Of a DNA stretch of 64,000 nucleotides, positions 13,450 through 25,183 are shown piece after piece. The position numbers and the translations under genes are program-made. Numbering within the stretch: the stretch's first letter is position 1; each line of letters opens with the position of its first letter. The notes under the pieces were generated by a model that did not search any database, had not been told where the DNA came from, and worked only from the letters and a program-made list of their open reading frames with translations. This stretch comes from Glossina fuscipes (Eukaryota; Arthropoda; Insecta; Diptera; Glossinidae): positions 10,630,976 to 10,694,975 of the forward strand of contig NW_023998416.1 of the NCBI RefSeq assembly GCF_014805625.2, read 5' to 3'.

Positions 13450-13860
13450 TTAGAAAGTTCAGAGAGAAAGTATTGTCGAAAAAGTGCAGAAAAGGATGGA
13501 AAGAAGCGGTAGCATAGAAAAGGTTAGAGAAAGCAGCGAAAGTCGAAGGAACAAGTGCTCAAAAACAGGTAGATAAGCGGATAGACAGGCAGACGGGCTA
13601 AAAAGGAACAGAGTAGTGTATGTAGGGACGTCTGCAAAGCTAAGACACAGATGGACAGAGAGCCAAAGAAACGGATAGGGCAGGTACAGAAAGCCGTGGA
13701 ATAAGAGGCCGAGAAAGAACACAGGGACAGAAGGGACAAAGGACAGAAACATCTCAGAGGATACGCGAATGACATGAGAGAACGAAAGCCGATCAACGAT
13801 TTAACTAAAGATTAAAAGGACATAGGGAAAAATAAATAGAGAGACGCAGGAATAGGCGAA
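13450..13860 (+). other. purine-rich strand-asymmetric tract
   Basis: Over about 400 bp the plus strand is dominated by A and G (runs such as 'gagagaaag', 'aaaggatggaaagaagcgg', 'gaacacagggacagaaggg'). The resulting minus-strand open frames (13459-13796) are Leu/Ser/Phe/Cys-rich because of composition and overlap each other, so I do not call them genes. Confidence 0.6.
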
Positions 13861-15689
13861 CAAATAATATATGAACAAAGTCATGAACGCATGTGTTGGT
13901 TAATAGACGACCTAATGCTAACTTCAAACAGAGAATCTGATACCAACCACATAATTACTTCGCCAGCTTGTAGTGCCCAGGTATTAGATGCAATTACATA
14001 CAAAATGAGTTATGCTTCCTCTTTCCGGTAGTATGTAAGAATAGTTTATACTTTGACTATACACAGAAAGAGCTCTTGCATAAATTATTTCCAGAGATTT
14101 GTAATCGTTTATTGCTTGTAAAAGTTGAGATTTCTTTGACTGCATAACAACAAATAGAAACAAAATAAAAGTCAGAGAGAAGCAATAGATAGAAAGTCAA
14201 AATAAAAGCAGTGCGCAGGATCTAAAAATGCATAGGCTTTTTTTTTTAAGCTTTAAGGTCTTTCAAAAGTTCTTTTATCTTCGATGGTTGCATGACAATA
14301 TGAAAAAGCAACGCAAGTCTATTTAGTTTTTGATTGGTTTGAAATAGCGTTGGATTACTGAGGAACGTAAGCGGCGCTTTCTTAATGGCTTAAAAGGGCA
14401 AACGTGAACTAACTGAAACATTAACAATAACGAACGAGATTAAAATCGAAATCAAATAAAAACCATTCATCATTCAATATATATATCAGTCAATAATGAA
14501 GTGTGATAAAATTTAAATCAAAACAAAATATAACCCAAAAAAAAAAAAAATATATATATAGAAATTAAATAAATAATAAAATGGAAAAATTCACTTGAAG
14601 CAGTTTTCTATGTTCTTTTGCAAGCCCGCTGCGTTCTTTTATAAGTTTTCTATTAATAGAAAAATAAATGTGTTACGAGTATGATGTTGAAAAATAAAAG
14701 CAATTCTTTTTTTTTCAACTTAATGAAAAGATATCATTGAGAGGAAAGAAAAACAAAAAAAACAAAAAAAAAAAAAACAAAAAACTCATTAAGGAGAACT
14801 ATGTGGTTTTACAAATGATTTTTCTACGCGAAATTTCTAAAGCTAATAAATTCAATTTTGGATAGACGCCATTATTATTATTTAAGATCGAGTGACAGAG
14901 GCGACGGACAATTATGGCCACTACAAGGTTAGTAAAAACTACTACTGTTTTTTTTTTTATATAAAGACAGTCGAGTTCGATTTACTTGTGTTTTTGTTTC
15001 TCTTCAATGTTTATTTATTGTGCAACTTATTGGATTTTAATCAATAAATCGATTTTTTGCTTTACAATTAATAGCTAAAATTAGTTTTATTATCATTATT
15101 ATCATTTAAATAATTTTTTCCCTTTTTTTTTTGTTTGGTTTCCTTTTTGATTGATTGCTTTTACGTAGATGTTGTTCTTTTGTCTTAGGGATTTTCATAG
15201 CAAAACGACGTTAGAAAATTTTGAATGGCATATAATTGCATCGCGTGCCTCCGAGGTAGACCACACGTTGAGTTATGTCAAAGTTACAAAAAATAAAAAA
15301 AAAAAGAACAAAAAACAAAAAACAAACAAAATAAACAAACGAATAGATTAGTAAGTAAGAAAACTATATTTGCCTTAAGTCGTACGTTTTAGGCCTCAAC
15401 TTACAGTAGGTTAATGAAGGCATTATTTGCATAAAAATTTATAAAAATTTTTGCAAATAGTATTTAAAAAAGCCTCGTTTTTCTTTTTTTTTTTTTAAGA
15501 ATATATTCTCAGTTCCTTACTCGTTACATAGTCTTTCCCATCCTGTTTATAACCCTTACGCATACGAATCGGAAACATTTTAACCGTACATACAAGCAAT
15601 GTTTAAGGGAAAAAGTTAGATTTTCAAATTTTTGTTTTTGTTATGTTGGGACATATGTCCAGAACGTACATAACATTACCAGCGATTTG

Positions 15690-16260
15690 CTTGGCTATAA
15701 AACAAATTAAAATGTTGTTTGAGGTATTTGGCGAGTGTACTTTGATCACAAAAGAATGTTTATAAATGGTACCAGGTCTCCACAGAAGGCCACGATGATG
15801 TTAATGACGATGGCCGGTATGGATAATCGTCAAATCACTACTAGGACCGGTGCTAAAGATGTCGGCGTATCGATAGATTGATGCCAAGCAAGTTTTTTGC
15901 ATGTTTTGAGCATGAAACATGTGGCAGCGAAGTTTTTTCCAAAATTGCACAATTTTGACCAAATTTGTTCGTAATTTTTTGATCCAATTATGCCTCAGCC
16001 ACTGTAGTCACCGAACTTGCCACCTGCGACTTTTTCCTATTCCCAAAACTAAAAAGACGCAAAGAGGGAAGAAGACCGCAATGCTGGAGAAACTCAAGGT
16101 TATACCAAAAAGCGCACAACACAAGTGCTTCGAGGATTGGAAACAGAAGTGACACCACTATATTTTACCAAAGGGGGGGTTACTTTGAAGGGGCAAAATA
16201 GATATAGATATAGATGAATAAATTAATATTTTTCGAGAAAACGTACCTCTTATATTCTAC
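15690..16260 (+). mobile_element. internally deleted mariner-family (Tc1/mariner) transposon relic
   Basis: Conceptual translation across frame breaks gives transposase N-terminal, helix-turn-helix-like matter (MLFEVFGE, DVNDDGR, a divergent GI-SCQAIF-type stretch, then VAAKFFPKLHNFDQ at about 15915-15965). It then jumps to the C-terminal part (LATCDFFLFPKLKRR near 16016-16056, CFEDWKQK near 16128, and a GGYFEGAKID block near 16175). In intact mariners these parts are separated by roughly 200 residues holding the first catalytic Asp residues, so that segment is deleted here. In-frame stops and at least one single-base frameshift (near 16018) also disrupt it. I could not define terminal inverted repeats or a TA duplication. 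The relic is non-functional and lies in the putative first intron of the CAT-like gene. Confidence 0.8.
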
Positions 16261-16661
16261 TCACCGAGCGATGTGGTTACGTTCGTGCATTCTAATTTCT
16301 GATATGTGCGTAGCTTAAATGATAAACAAGTTTCGCGCTATTCAAACAAGATGTAGCTTTAGAGATAAATTCGGATAATTGAAAGAGACCCAATCGTCTT
16401 CTTCCAATGGTTTGCCTCATGCATTATCATTGTCAGTGACATGACACCTAGCTTTGGATTTTAGGAGGAAACCTTCTCACATAACTCTTAAGGCATCTAC
16501 TTCGAAGGTTTTATTTACTGATGCTAAACGAGGGCAAGTTATTAATTAATATTCGCCGATGAATATTACTATTCTTCAGTAAAAGTATTTAGTAATTGGA
16601 GTCTAACAGAAAACTAAGTGCTCAGGGCTACTTAGCAAAACAGAATAGGGGACAGAGCTGT

Positions 16662-16679
16662 ATTCGGCTGAAGCCGAAT
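16662..16679. repeat. perfect 8-bp inverted repeat with 2-nt loop
   Basis: ATTCGGCT, GA, AGCCGAAT forms a perfect hairpin, followed by 'ctcgcttacccaacaccatc'. A hairpin followed by a run of this type resembles ends of dispersed elements in fly genomes, but a single short copy cannot prove that. Confidence 0.4.
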
Positions 16680-18996
16680 CTCGCTTACCCAACACCATCA
16701 AAATCCTTGGCGCCCCACACTTTTATTTACTGTCATAAAAAAAAGTAAATGCGATATAATTCAACATTGACCTTTTACTTCACTGAAAAGTATTGTTGAG
16801 AAAAGTTAGAATTTAGAATTGGTACACTTAGCTGTTCCCATTCTACTCCCCATAGATTTTTGCTTAGAAAAACAAAGTTGCGCTCAGTTCACACTTCGCT
16901 GTGGGATTATGCTCTAACCAATTTGGCCCGCATTCAATACCAAGCTGCCTGCGAGAACTTGCAATGTTTCTGCCAAAGCAGAAGACGATATATTCAGTTT
17001 TGCGAATAGGAGAACGTCAACAACACACAGACATGGTCTGCACCGCATTTTTGAAGAAGTCGCCATGTGCAGAAAATTTGCAATATTAAACATTTCTCAA
17101 TAAAAAGTCCATAGGTAGTAGCTGATCAGTATATTGAATTAATATGAAACGTAGGGATCACTAATTCTTTATATGCCAAAAAAAGTTAAATTTTTGATAT
17201 TTTAAGATTAAAACTAGTTTATGTTAGTATATTAATTTCACATAAGTATTTGCTGTAGAAAATTTAGACGACTTAGGCCTACATTTCGGACATTGTCCCT
17301 TGTACGAGTAAAAACAAAGCAATAAATATGGCAACACAATGCACTTTTTATTACTTCGCGATGAACATGGATAAAGAATAACAAAATCATTGATAAGAAA
17401 ATTGATTTTACTGCATTTGGACCACAACAGATCATGTCTTGGGCATTTTCCAATGCAACGCCTTTCATAAAAATTGTACCTTTCTATACATAAGTGTGTG
17501 GTATTTTACAACAAAATCGTCCAGGCTTATAGTTAGTCCAGGGAGCATAGTTAGTGCTGCAGTACCGCACCGTACTATAGGATGCCTATGCCAAAAGTCT
17601 TGGTATCGTGATTTCTCAGCAGGATGAAGTTTTTCTCCATGTGAGCGAATTCGCCTGAACCATGTTACTAATAGGAGCGTGCTACTCTTCCCACTTTATT
17701 CACCAGTCATTGGTTCTTCTGATTAACACCAATTGGCTTATTGACTGTTCAAACAGTCGATCGATTCTTATGAGCAGGAAACTTCTGTGAAAAGTCTAAA
17801 AAGAAAAAAAGCAGGTTTTTCAGCAGAGACATCACATTCTGGCTACAGGATGGGAAGAGTAATGACTTCTGACTTCTGAGGAACAGTGTTTTAAGTAGAA
17901 TGTGATGTTTTTTTTTTTTTGTGCTAAAATAACGATAGAATCTTATTTACACGTCTAATACGTTAATGGGTTTAGGGTGTAAGCATTTGAAATATCTGCC
18001 TACACTCACTACATCGAAATATGAATAAACCTTGCGCTTGCGCGACCTTTCTACTCTCTTTAGATCAGTATAAAAGAAGCGAGAAGCAGCCTCTCACCTA
18101 CCGTAATAAAAGAAAACCACAAAATTAAGGAAAAAAAATCTTAATAAAACAAATGCAATAAGATATCTTTGATTTGATATCTTAAAACTAATAAAACGTT
18201 TTTCTAAATTATGAAATATTTTACTTGACGAACTACACATGCTTAAATTGCTGCAAATACATATACAAAGTTAAACGTACCTCTGGTTATCACGACTCAA
18301 TGAAGAGGAAGATAACAATATAGAAAGCAAGTAAGTAAGTGTCAAGTGTAAATGGCCAAGTTTAATGAGAATGAATGGCGCCAAATCAAATATTCAATTT
18401 CCAGACACGCTCCAACATACTCCGCAAACAGTATTTAAAGCAAAAGTAAAATAAGCGATTCGCACAAGTCGAAAACTTATGCACCCAACATGATCAGAAT
18501 TCTTTAAATGCTCTAAAAAAAAAAAATGAATCACAAAAAGATTGATTTGACCTTCTTTTGATCGCGGCATGGCATCAAACACTTACCTAATGTGATAATT
18601 ATACTAGCTTTAGTTTCCGGTAATTTTAATAAAACAAAAATTTCATGAAAATATTGAAAGAAGCGATAGTGTTTAAGTATCGTTAAGAATGCAATAAACA
18701 AACTCTTGCTGTATACGTTAAGTAAATGAGGAGCACACCTTAAGCTAACGCCACGTAATAAAATGTAAATGGGCGGACAAATGTCTGGTATGTGCGTACA
18801 TACAGTGATGAAATCTTAAAGCAGACACGTGAATATTCTTAATAAGTTTTACTTTGAACAATGCTTGAAGAAAAGAAAAGATAAGCACGAACAAATGCAT
18901 GCTTGAAATTATAAAAGAATATAAACTATAGCAGCATTAGACAGGCAGACACAATGCCAACAATGTAACAATGTGTATGTGCCTGTCTGTGCGAAT

Positions 18997-19058
18997 GGGG
19001 GTGTGTGTGTATGTGGGTGTATGTGTGTGTGTGTGTGTGGGTGTATGTGTGTGTGTAA
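18997..19058 (+). repeat. GT microsatellite
   Basis: An imperfect GT run interrupted by 'gggtgtatg' units, followed at 19080-19106 by a T run of about 27 bp. It lies roughly 150 bp before the acceptor at 19220. Confidence 0.85.
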
Positions 19059-19079
19059 TAAGCAATGAGTCTCTTCTTG

Positions 19080-19110
<31 letters not shown>

Positions 19111-19220
19111 GCCAATCATTGTGCAGACAAATATGAAACATGTAATCACTAATGTTATCAATTTGCATATTACGCTTCACAATTATTAAGAGAATTTTTA
19201 TTATTTCAGTTTTTTAATAG

Positions 19221-22200
19221 ATTCTCTTTCGAATGGCAGCGGTGCTCGTTTAGCTTTAGGCTCCACTATTCTCGTATATTTGTTAGCCTACAATGAGACA
19301 ACCGCACCGGTTGTAGTGATGGCTTCTGTCCTGGCCACTATATACGCTGCTTTAGCAGGTAACAATAATTTTTCCCTTAAATGCTTTCATCGAACTGCTT
19401 ATACTTAATTAGAGATTTTTCATAAAAAATTTTTTTACAGGTCGTTGCAAAACTAGCTTAAAAGCTCTGCAAATACCTTATATACGAGCCAGTAATAAAT
19501 TTGATTTTGGCTGCTTGTTCTTGGGTACTTGGATGGATACTTTAGCTGTGTTATGCGCCTCTGGGATTTTAGCACGTACGCTGAGTATGTGCTTAGATGC
19601 TATGACAGGTGGTTTGGCGCGAATAATGATTTTAGGTAAGTGGCACTTGCACCTTCTCTTCTCCTCCTTTCACGCCGTAAGCACACTTTCACTCTACAAA
19701 CATCAAAGCGTTAATAATGAATATTCATATAATTACGTTAGCATACTTTCAGCCTGCACTTCATCTGATCAACATTGATGCAGCGTTGTAAAAATGCCTC
19801 GGATAAAGAAAAATGAATATTCATACAGTTTCGCGGGCATAGTTTTAGGCAGTTTCTATTTTTCGAATCGAATAGTGCTAAGAGTTGAAAGAAATATTTT
19901 TTTGTGTCGGATTCTTTTTTCCATCTCTCTCGGTAAAAATTATATGAGCAAGAGAAAGAATTGAATTGTAAAATATATGACCAGCAAGATGATGGCCGGT
20001 AAATTACATAAGCAAGAGGAAGAATTGAATTGTAAAATATATGACCAGCTTGCGTATCCCCTAATTCCCCTCATTGATTTTGTAATCAATAGTTAAGTAG
20101 AAATTACTTTTTTGTTGATTTTTTTCTCGGTAATCTGTTCTTCAACAAACTTTTCAAATTTATAATCACTTTACTTATAAAGAGTCCTAATCATTGAAGT
20201 TTCATTATTTTTTCAATAAAAGTGAACTTTCGATTGGATGCATATTTCGTGACAAGCAATTACCACTCTCTACTCTATTACAAAATAAGGAAAATATTTT
20301 CTAATCTCAAAATCTCACAATTAAGAGGATTTCCATGCGTTTACGTGTAAAAAAGGAAAATTTAATGTAATTGTAGAGTGAATTCTTAAAATAAAGAATT
20401 GAAGAAACACGTTCGTGCATCATGAATGAACATTTGATACATATATATATATATATTAAATTCTATCCATATTGTGTTGAATGAAACTAACACTTTTAGG
20501 CCGCAATTCACCAGCCAACGAACCATGGCCGGATGCTATTGCCGTTGTTGTAGTTTTTCTTGTCACGGGCATGTTTATGCTTGGTTTAGAGGTACGCGTT
20601 ATGAGTTCTATGCAAATATTATTATATACTGAGAAGGGATTTTCATGTTTCTCTCTTTTCTTTCTTGGTGTTTTTGTGAAAAGCATTCAAAAGCTTTTAG
20701 TTTGATTATGACATTAGCAATGTTTGGCCTAAATGCCATTTTAAGTGCGGTTAGCTGGTGGGATGGTAATGCAATTTCTTGGCATGAAACTTTATTGCAA
20801 CCCAATGGCATCCATAGCGTAAGTTAATAAAACAAATTAAAAATAGCATAACTTTTATTATTCATTTTTATTTAGCTTCTTACCGCGATAGCACTGCTGA
20901 CATTTTCCTTCCCCAGTGACTATCCCATGCAACGTATTGGTTGGCAACGTTTTACAGGATTTTTTTTAATCACTTTAGTGACAATATCTTTACTTTTGGC
21001 TTCAGGTTGCTTAACCACAATTCTTCGCTACAGGTTACTTATTTAATATTAAATAACTTCTTCATTATGCTCGGATGATATGCTGATATATATTAATTGT
21101 TAAAACCGTTTCCTTTTCAGAGAGATTGAGAATTATGTGGCTGTGCCTTTATTTAATATATTAGATGAAAATAATTTTCATAAGTTAGTGCCTGCTGCTG
21201 CATGTCTTCTAATGTTAACCACAGCGTAAGCTTATAAAACAATTAACAAAATAGCGTAACTTTTATTATTTATTTCTTTGGGTGTTTGTTTTTAACCGTT
21301 AGTGGAGCATTTTTAGAATTATTTCCCGAATTATACGGTATTATAGTGAAATTTGCTACCTCAGAGTGGAGAATATTATCGAAACAGATATCTTATGAGT
21401 CTACAGATAGTGGAAATCCAGTATTAGCAGTATTTATAGGAGGTAATCCATATTCATATCCATAAATTCCATATAAATTTTAATCCCTAATTCTTTTACA
21501 TGTTTCCAGGCAGTCTTTGTGCCATGCTAGCTTTTGCTTGCCCTCTACAAAATCTTAGTCATACATTGGCAGCCAGTCACTTGTCCGCCATATTATTTCG
21601 TTCCTTTTATTTACTATATGCGCCATTTCGTCCAAAATTTATACAACAAAATAGTAAGCGATTGCCATAACCTTAAGAAGTCTTTAAATTAAATTTTATT
21701 GAAAAACAAATCCAGATTCCGAGTCTTCGTTATCTTATAGTCGTTTAACTACCGTTCCTTTGGTAACAAGTGCTTCTTCTTCACGCTTAAAACGCAGCCT
21801 TTGGAATTTGAATATAACGAAACAAGCGACAAATAAAAAACCAAAAGCGAAACCCAGAAACAAACAGGAAGTCGAAAAAGAATGGCTTCTATTAGGTGAA
21901 CCAACTTCGCCTTGCCCGCAAAGGGAAACCAAAGATGTGGAGTCGACTATACTATCAGATGGAGAACCACCAGTAAATTCGTTTATTTTTCTTTTTAAAT
22001 TCTCTCAGTTTTTGCATTAATCGATTTTGCAGGCTTCTGATTTTGAATATCCGGATAAATTTGAAAATTCCGATACCGACACTTCCACAGACATAGATGC
22101 CATAGTCGACGAATATCGACAAAAAGTTAAAGTGAGTTTTTGCACGGTATTATTCAAGTAAGAAAAAATGATTTTGAAAAAGAGCGACTAAGCAAAAAAT

Positions 22201-23877
22201 TTTATAAAGTATTTCATCGAAAATAGTTGATGAGCCATTATAAGTCTCGACACTTTCAAAGAAATCGAAAAAAAAAAAAACAAGTGAAAACTGTATATAA
22301 AGCCACGAGTCTGCCAGTACCGCCCTACACCACTTCGCTTAATACTTTTACTCATATACCGACTTTTCAAAAGAAGGCTTTATATAGGCAGTGGTCGGAA
22401 AATATCACATATAACAAAACAAGATGGACAGACGGACTGACAGACTGGTAAGCTGGGAATCACTTTCTGAATCGAAAGTGGATCTATCTCAAGTCCTTCT
22501 GGGTGTTGTATATGTCGGCAGAAAAATTCTTTTCCTGTACAAAAACAATAGAAACGATATTTTTAATAAACTCCTCCCTCCACATAGATTAGTCAGCGCA
22601 CTTGTAACGTATATTGAAGCAAGCTTCAGAAAGCGTTTAAAATGTATATATTTTCCTTACTGGCGTAAGAATTTTATTTAACGCCAAAGCTACATATATA
22701 TATATATATACCGTACGTGAAAAAAACTTACGTTCAAAGTTCAAAAGTCACTCAAACTTGCCCTGTGGCAAGATTTGTGTTAACTTAGCTGTGCCGTTCC
22801 CCCGGATAGAAGCCGGAAACTTGCGCATCTCCGAAAATATTGGCAGACCAAGTTTGCTAATGGACTTAATCTCATAAATAAACTCACACTAACAAATTAA
22901 AGTAAAAAAAATTAAACTGCAATTAAACTGCTCTTGATCTCACTTTTTCCACAAATGCTTACGAAAGACTTCTAGGAATCCGTGAAGAAATGATCCTTTT
23001 TGATACGTCCTCGATTAAGAAGAAATTTCACACATTTTTTATATATTTACTAACGATTGGTCATTTTCAAGAGGGCTTTAATTTCCCAACTGGAGTCAAG
23101 ACGAGCAAGCAATTAAGGGGCTTTTTTAAATTTTTAACAATTTCATGAGAAAGGATCCAAAAGTTCTTCTAAAAGTATTGTTTTATAAAAACAAGTGCCT
23201 AAATTTATAAATTTTATAAATGTAATAAGTTTCGAAAATTAATTGCTGGATTGGTATGAACCTTAAATCTCCTCTTCTTCTTACCTTCATTTTAGGTTAC
23301 TACAGCCGGTGCTTTGGACCGTAATTCACGTATGCCAACTATAGCCTCTTGGCGCGTTACCATGTTTGCCATAGTGGTAATATTTTTAGGCGTCGCCTTG
23401 ACCTTGGCCGGAATATTCATGCACTGGGCTCCGGCAGCTCTGACAGGTGCCATAGGTATTTAAAATTTTCTCCTAATTATTTAGTAGGCAAAGCGACTCT
23501 TTTCAAGATGAACTTTTTTCCTTTAAGGCGTTTTTATAATCAGTTTAATGATGTGTTTAATACCTAAGCACACCGGCAATGTCGTTAATGTTAGCCCGAT
23601 ATTAAGTTGCTCAGTTATTTTTTTGGGCATAATACTGTTTGCTTCGTGCGCTTCATATTCTTGGCCTGCCGTAGTATTTTGGCTAATCTCGGGTCTTATA
23701 TTACTAATCAGATGTGATAACATATGCTGTTCTTGCCTTAATCAAACGTCCATTGTTAATGAACAATTAATACCTAGCGTATCGGCTAAAACTGGTATTA
23801 CAACAACAACTATACGTATACCAAGGCCACCTAAGGGTATTGTAACAATACCGCATCGCGTTAACGGCAATAGATGA
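19221..23877 (+). CDS. divergent SLC7 cationic amino-acid transporter-like membrane protein (12 exons seen here)
   Basis: Exons (GT-AG, phases all compatible): 19221-19358, 19441-19635, 20500-20591, 20684-20818, 20876-21033, 21121-21225, 21303-21442, 21510-21653, 21716-21972, 22033-22131, 23296-23455, 23528-23877. With the candidate first exon at 9854-9929 the protein is 682 residues, within the CAT size range. Hydrophobic helices alternate with short loops. Segments such as PWPDAIAVVVVFLVTG, LVPAAACLLMLTTAGAFLE, NPVLAVFIGGSLCAMLAFAC and the last helices (SPILSCSVIFLGIILF, SWPAVVFWLISGLILLI) match the order of APC/CAT domains and the CAT C-terminal module. A long basic, then acidic cytoplasmic loop (exons 9-11) sits between them. 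Known members move arginine/lysine across the plasma membrane. This one is so divergent that transport is uncertain; it may correspond to the fly rhabdomere gene tadr, which I cannot verify. The poly(A) signal is at 24037. Confidence 0.8.
19931..20049 (+). repeat. short tandem duplication inside an intron
   Basis: Two copies of about 54 bp, offset by about 64 bp, share 'agcaagagaaagaattgaat' followed by 'tgtaaaatatatgaccagc' (one a/g difference in the core) and a preceding '(c)cggtaaa' block. They lie in the intron between 19635 and 20500 of the CAT-like gene. No known element is recognised. Confidence 0.75.
22285..22535. repeat. degenerate dispersed repeat copy in an intron
   Basis: Ordered blocks shared with the other copies: 'ccctacaccacttcgcttaa', 'ccgacttttcaaaagaaggc', 'ggacagacggactgacagac', 'tcactttctgaatcg' and 'agtccttctgggtgttgtat'. 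It lies within the 1.16-kb intron (22132-23295) of the CAT-like gene, the longest intron in the 3' half, so the insertion probably accounts for part of that length. Confidence 0.65.
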
Positions 23878-23976
23878 CAATCAGAGTCCTCAGAGGGCGA
23901 AAATTTGTTCAATGAGGACTTTAATCTAAAGGATTTCGATGATGATGATGATGACGAAGATGGTTGGACTGAGTAA
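23878..23976 (+). other. candidate stop-codon readthrough extension of the CAT-like protein
   Basis: Directly after the in-frame TGA at 23875-23877 the same frame stays open for 32 codons and ends in tandem TAA TAA (23974-23979). The extension is protein-like: Ser/Glu-rich (QSESSEGE), then NEDFNLKDF, then six Asp followed by EDGWTE. The base after the stop is C (TGA-C), the leakiest stop context known in eukaryotes, and readthrough is widespread in flies. Alternatives are a sequencing error (CGA to TGA), a recent nonsense mutation, or chance opening helped by the GAT repeat. Confidence 0.5.
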
Positions 23977-24036
23977 TAAGAGTTTAAGGTATAGAAATGA
24001 TGATGATGATGATGAATGTGAAAATGAAAACAACGA

Positions 24037-24042
24037 AATAAA
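24037..24042 (+). terminator. poly(A) signal of the CAT-like gene
   Basis: AATAAA lies 160 bp after the TGA and 61 bp after the first TAA that ends the readthrough frame, just past a GAT trinucleotide run (23998-24014). It is the first canonical signal downstream. Confidence 0.6.
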
Positions 24043-24529
24043 AGAACAAAAACCTATTCTTGCTTTATTACAATATATGGCTTTTTTTAAAGGTAATTAA
24101 CTAACTACACATAAGAAAGAAACTTTTAAAATTTTGTTTCGAAAAATATTATCTCTCGAATTTTTATGACACCATCATATTATTTTGCTTTTGTGTTATC
24201 GGAAATGTTCATCAAAAAAATTTTTATAAGCTTTATACAAGTTAAGCAATACATACGTATATATAAAAAAAAAAATTGTTAAATAAATAAAAAGAGAAGT
24301 AAAAACTTAATCATAGTGTTTTTCATTAAAGGCACTTATCACAGGGCTAAGATCGCAAAAATCCAATTCGTTCTTCTTCTCAATACCGATATGCTCAAAA
24401 CAAAGAAATAAAGAGTAATTTTAATTTTTTCAAACCAGACGTGACCTCTTGCTGTTGGCAAGCATTCGAACCCCTTTTCAATCTCGCACAAACGTAGGCA
24501 GATTCAAGATTTTTTTGCAAAATACCACT

Positions 24530-25055
24530 GCCTGAAGACAGGCTAATATTTTCTTCATTCCTTCACCTTCAGTCCTTCTGCCTAGAACATTAAGAATTTC
24601 GATATCTCAAAAAAAGAAAAAGTTAATAATTTCCAGGTCATATTCTCTCGAAATGGTGGGTTTATTGCAATGTTAGCGGGTTCAAATCCCAAGTGCGGTA
24701 GAGTTTTTAATACAAATAAACACGTGATATATGAAGACGGGGTAATATTTTCTTCACTCCTCCACTCTTGCCGCGATGCTGAATTGTTATCTTATTCAAC
24801 CAATATAAAGACTGTCAAACTCAACCAATTAACCGCCTAGAACATTAAGGATTTCGATATCTCAAAAAAAGAAAAAGTTAATAATTTCCAGGTCATATTC
24901 TCTCGAAATGGTGGGTTTATTGCGAAATTAATATTTTGAAAAAATATACCGCATAAGTACCCGATCAGGCAAAGGATCATGACTAACAATTTTACGGTCG
25001 CGGGTTCAAATCCCAAGTGCAGTGAAGTTTTCAATACACGTGAGCATGTGATCTA
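24530..25055 (+). repeat. duplicated unit carrying tRNA-derived SINE heads
   Basis: An 88-bp block at 24581-24668 is repeated at 24836-24923 with a single mismatch (both begin 'cctagaacattaag'). Each block is followed by a Pol III B-box-like GGTTCAAATCC (24679-24689 and 25003-25013) and a shared tail (AAGTGC-G-AG-TTTT-AATA). The first copy lacks about 75 bp between block and B box that the second keeps. The same head and tail occur on the minus strand at 57425-57525. This is best read as a locally duplicated SINE-containing segment between the CAT-like gene and the EcKL cluster. Confidence 0.65.
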
Positions 25056-25183
25056 AATTATTCGGCAGACTTTAAGTCCGCACTTTTTAAATTTATTTAA
25101 ACGATTATTTTGAAAAATACTGTTGCTTTGGAATACAAAATCTCAATAGGAGTAAATGAGATGGATGTGCCCTTATTATTATG

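Larger units (their letters stand above)
9930..19220 (+). other. putative 9.3-kb intron of the CAT-like gene
   Basis: Between the donor at 9930 and the acceptor at 19220 I see no convincing exon. The stretch contains a mariner relic (about 15690-16260), a purine-rich strand (13450-13860), a GT microsatellite (18997-19058), poly-T runs, and slightly GC-richer segments (10480-10960, 11780-12730) with open frames that lack starts or family resemblance. If the exon at 9854 is not the true first exon, this is intergenic DNA and the real first exon is hidden in it. Confidence 0.45.

Noticed and set aside
13459..13796. Two overlapping minus-strand frames of 97 and 90 codons
   Set aside because: They are products of the purine-rich composition of the opposite strand: Leu/Ser/Phe/Cys-rich in both frames, with no family signal.
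18909..19180. His/Thr-rich and Lys-rich minus-strand frames
   Set aside because: They are translations of the GT microsatellite and the T run.
22424..22681. 85-codon plus-strand frame in the CAT-like intron
   Set aside because: It begins inside a dispersed-repeat copy and shows no domain.
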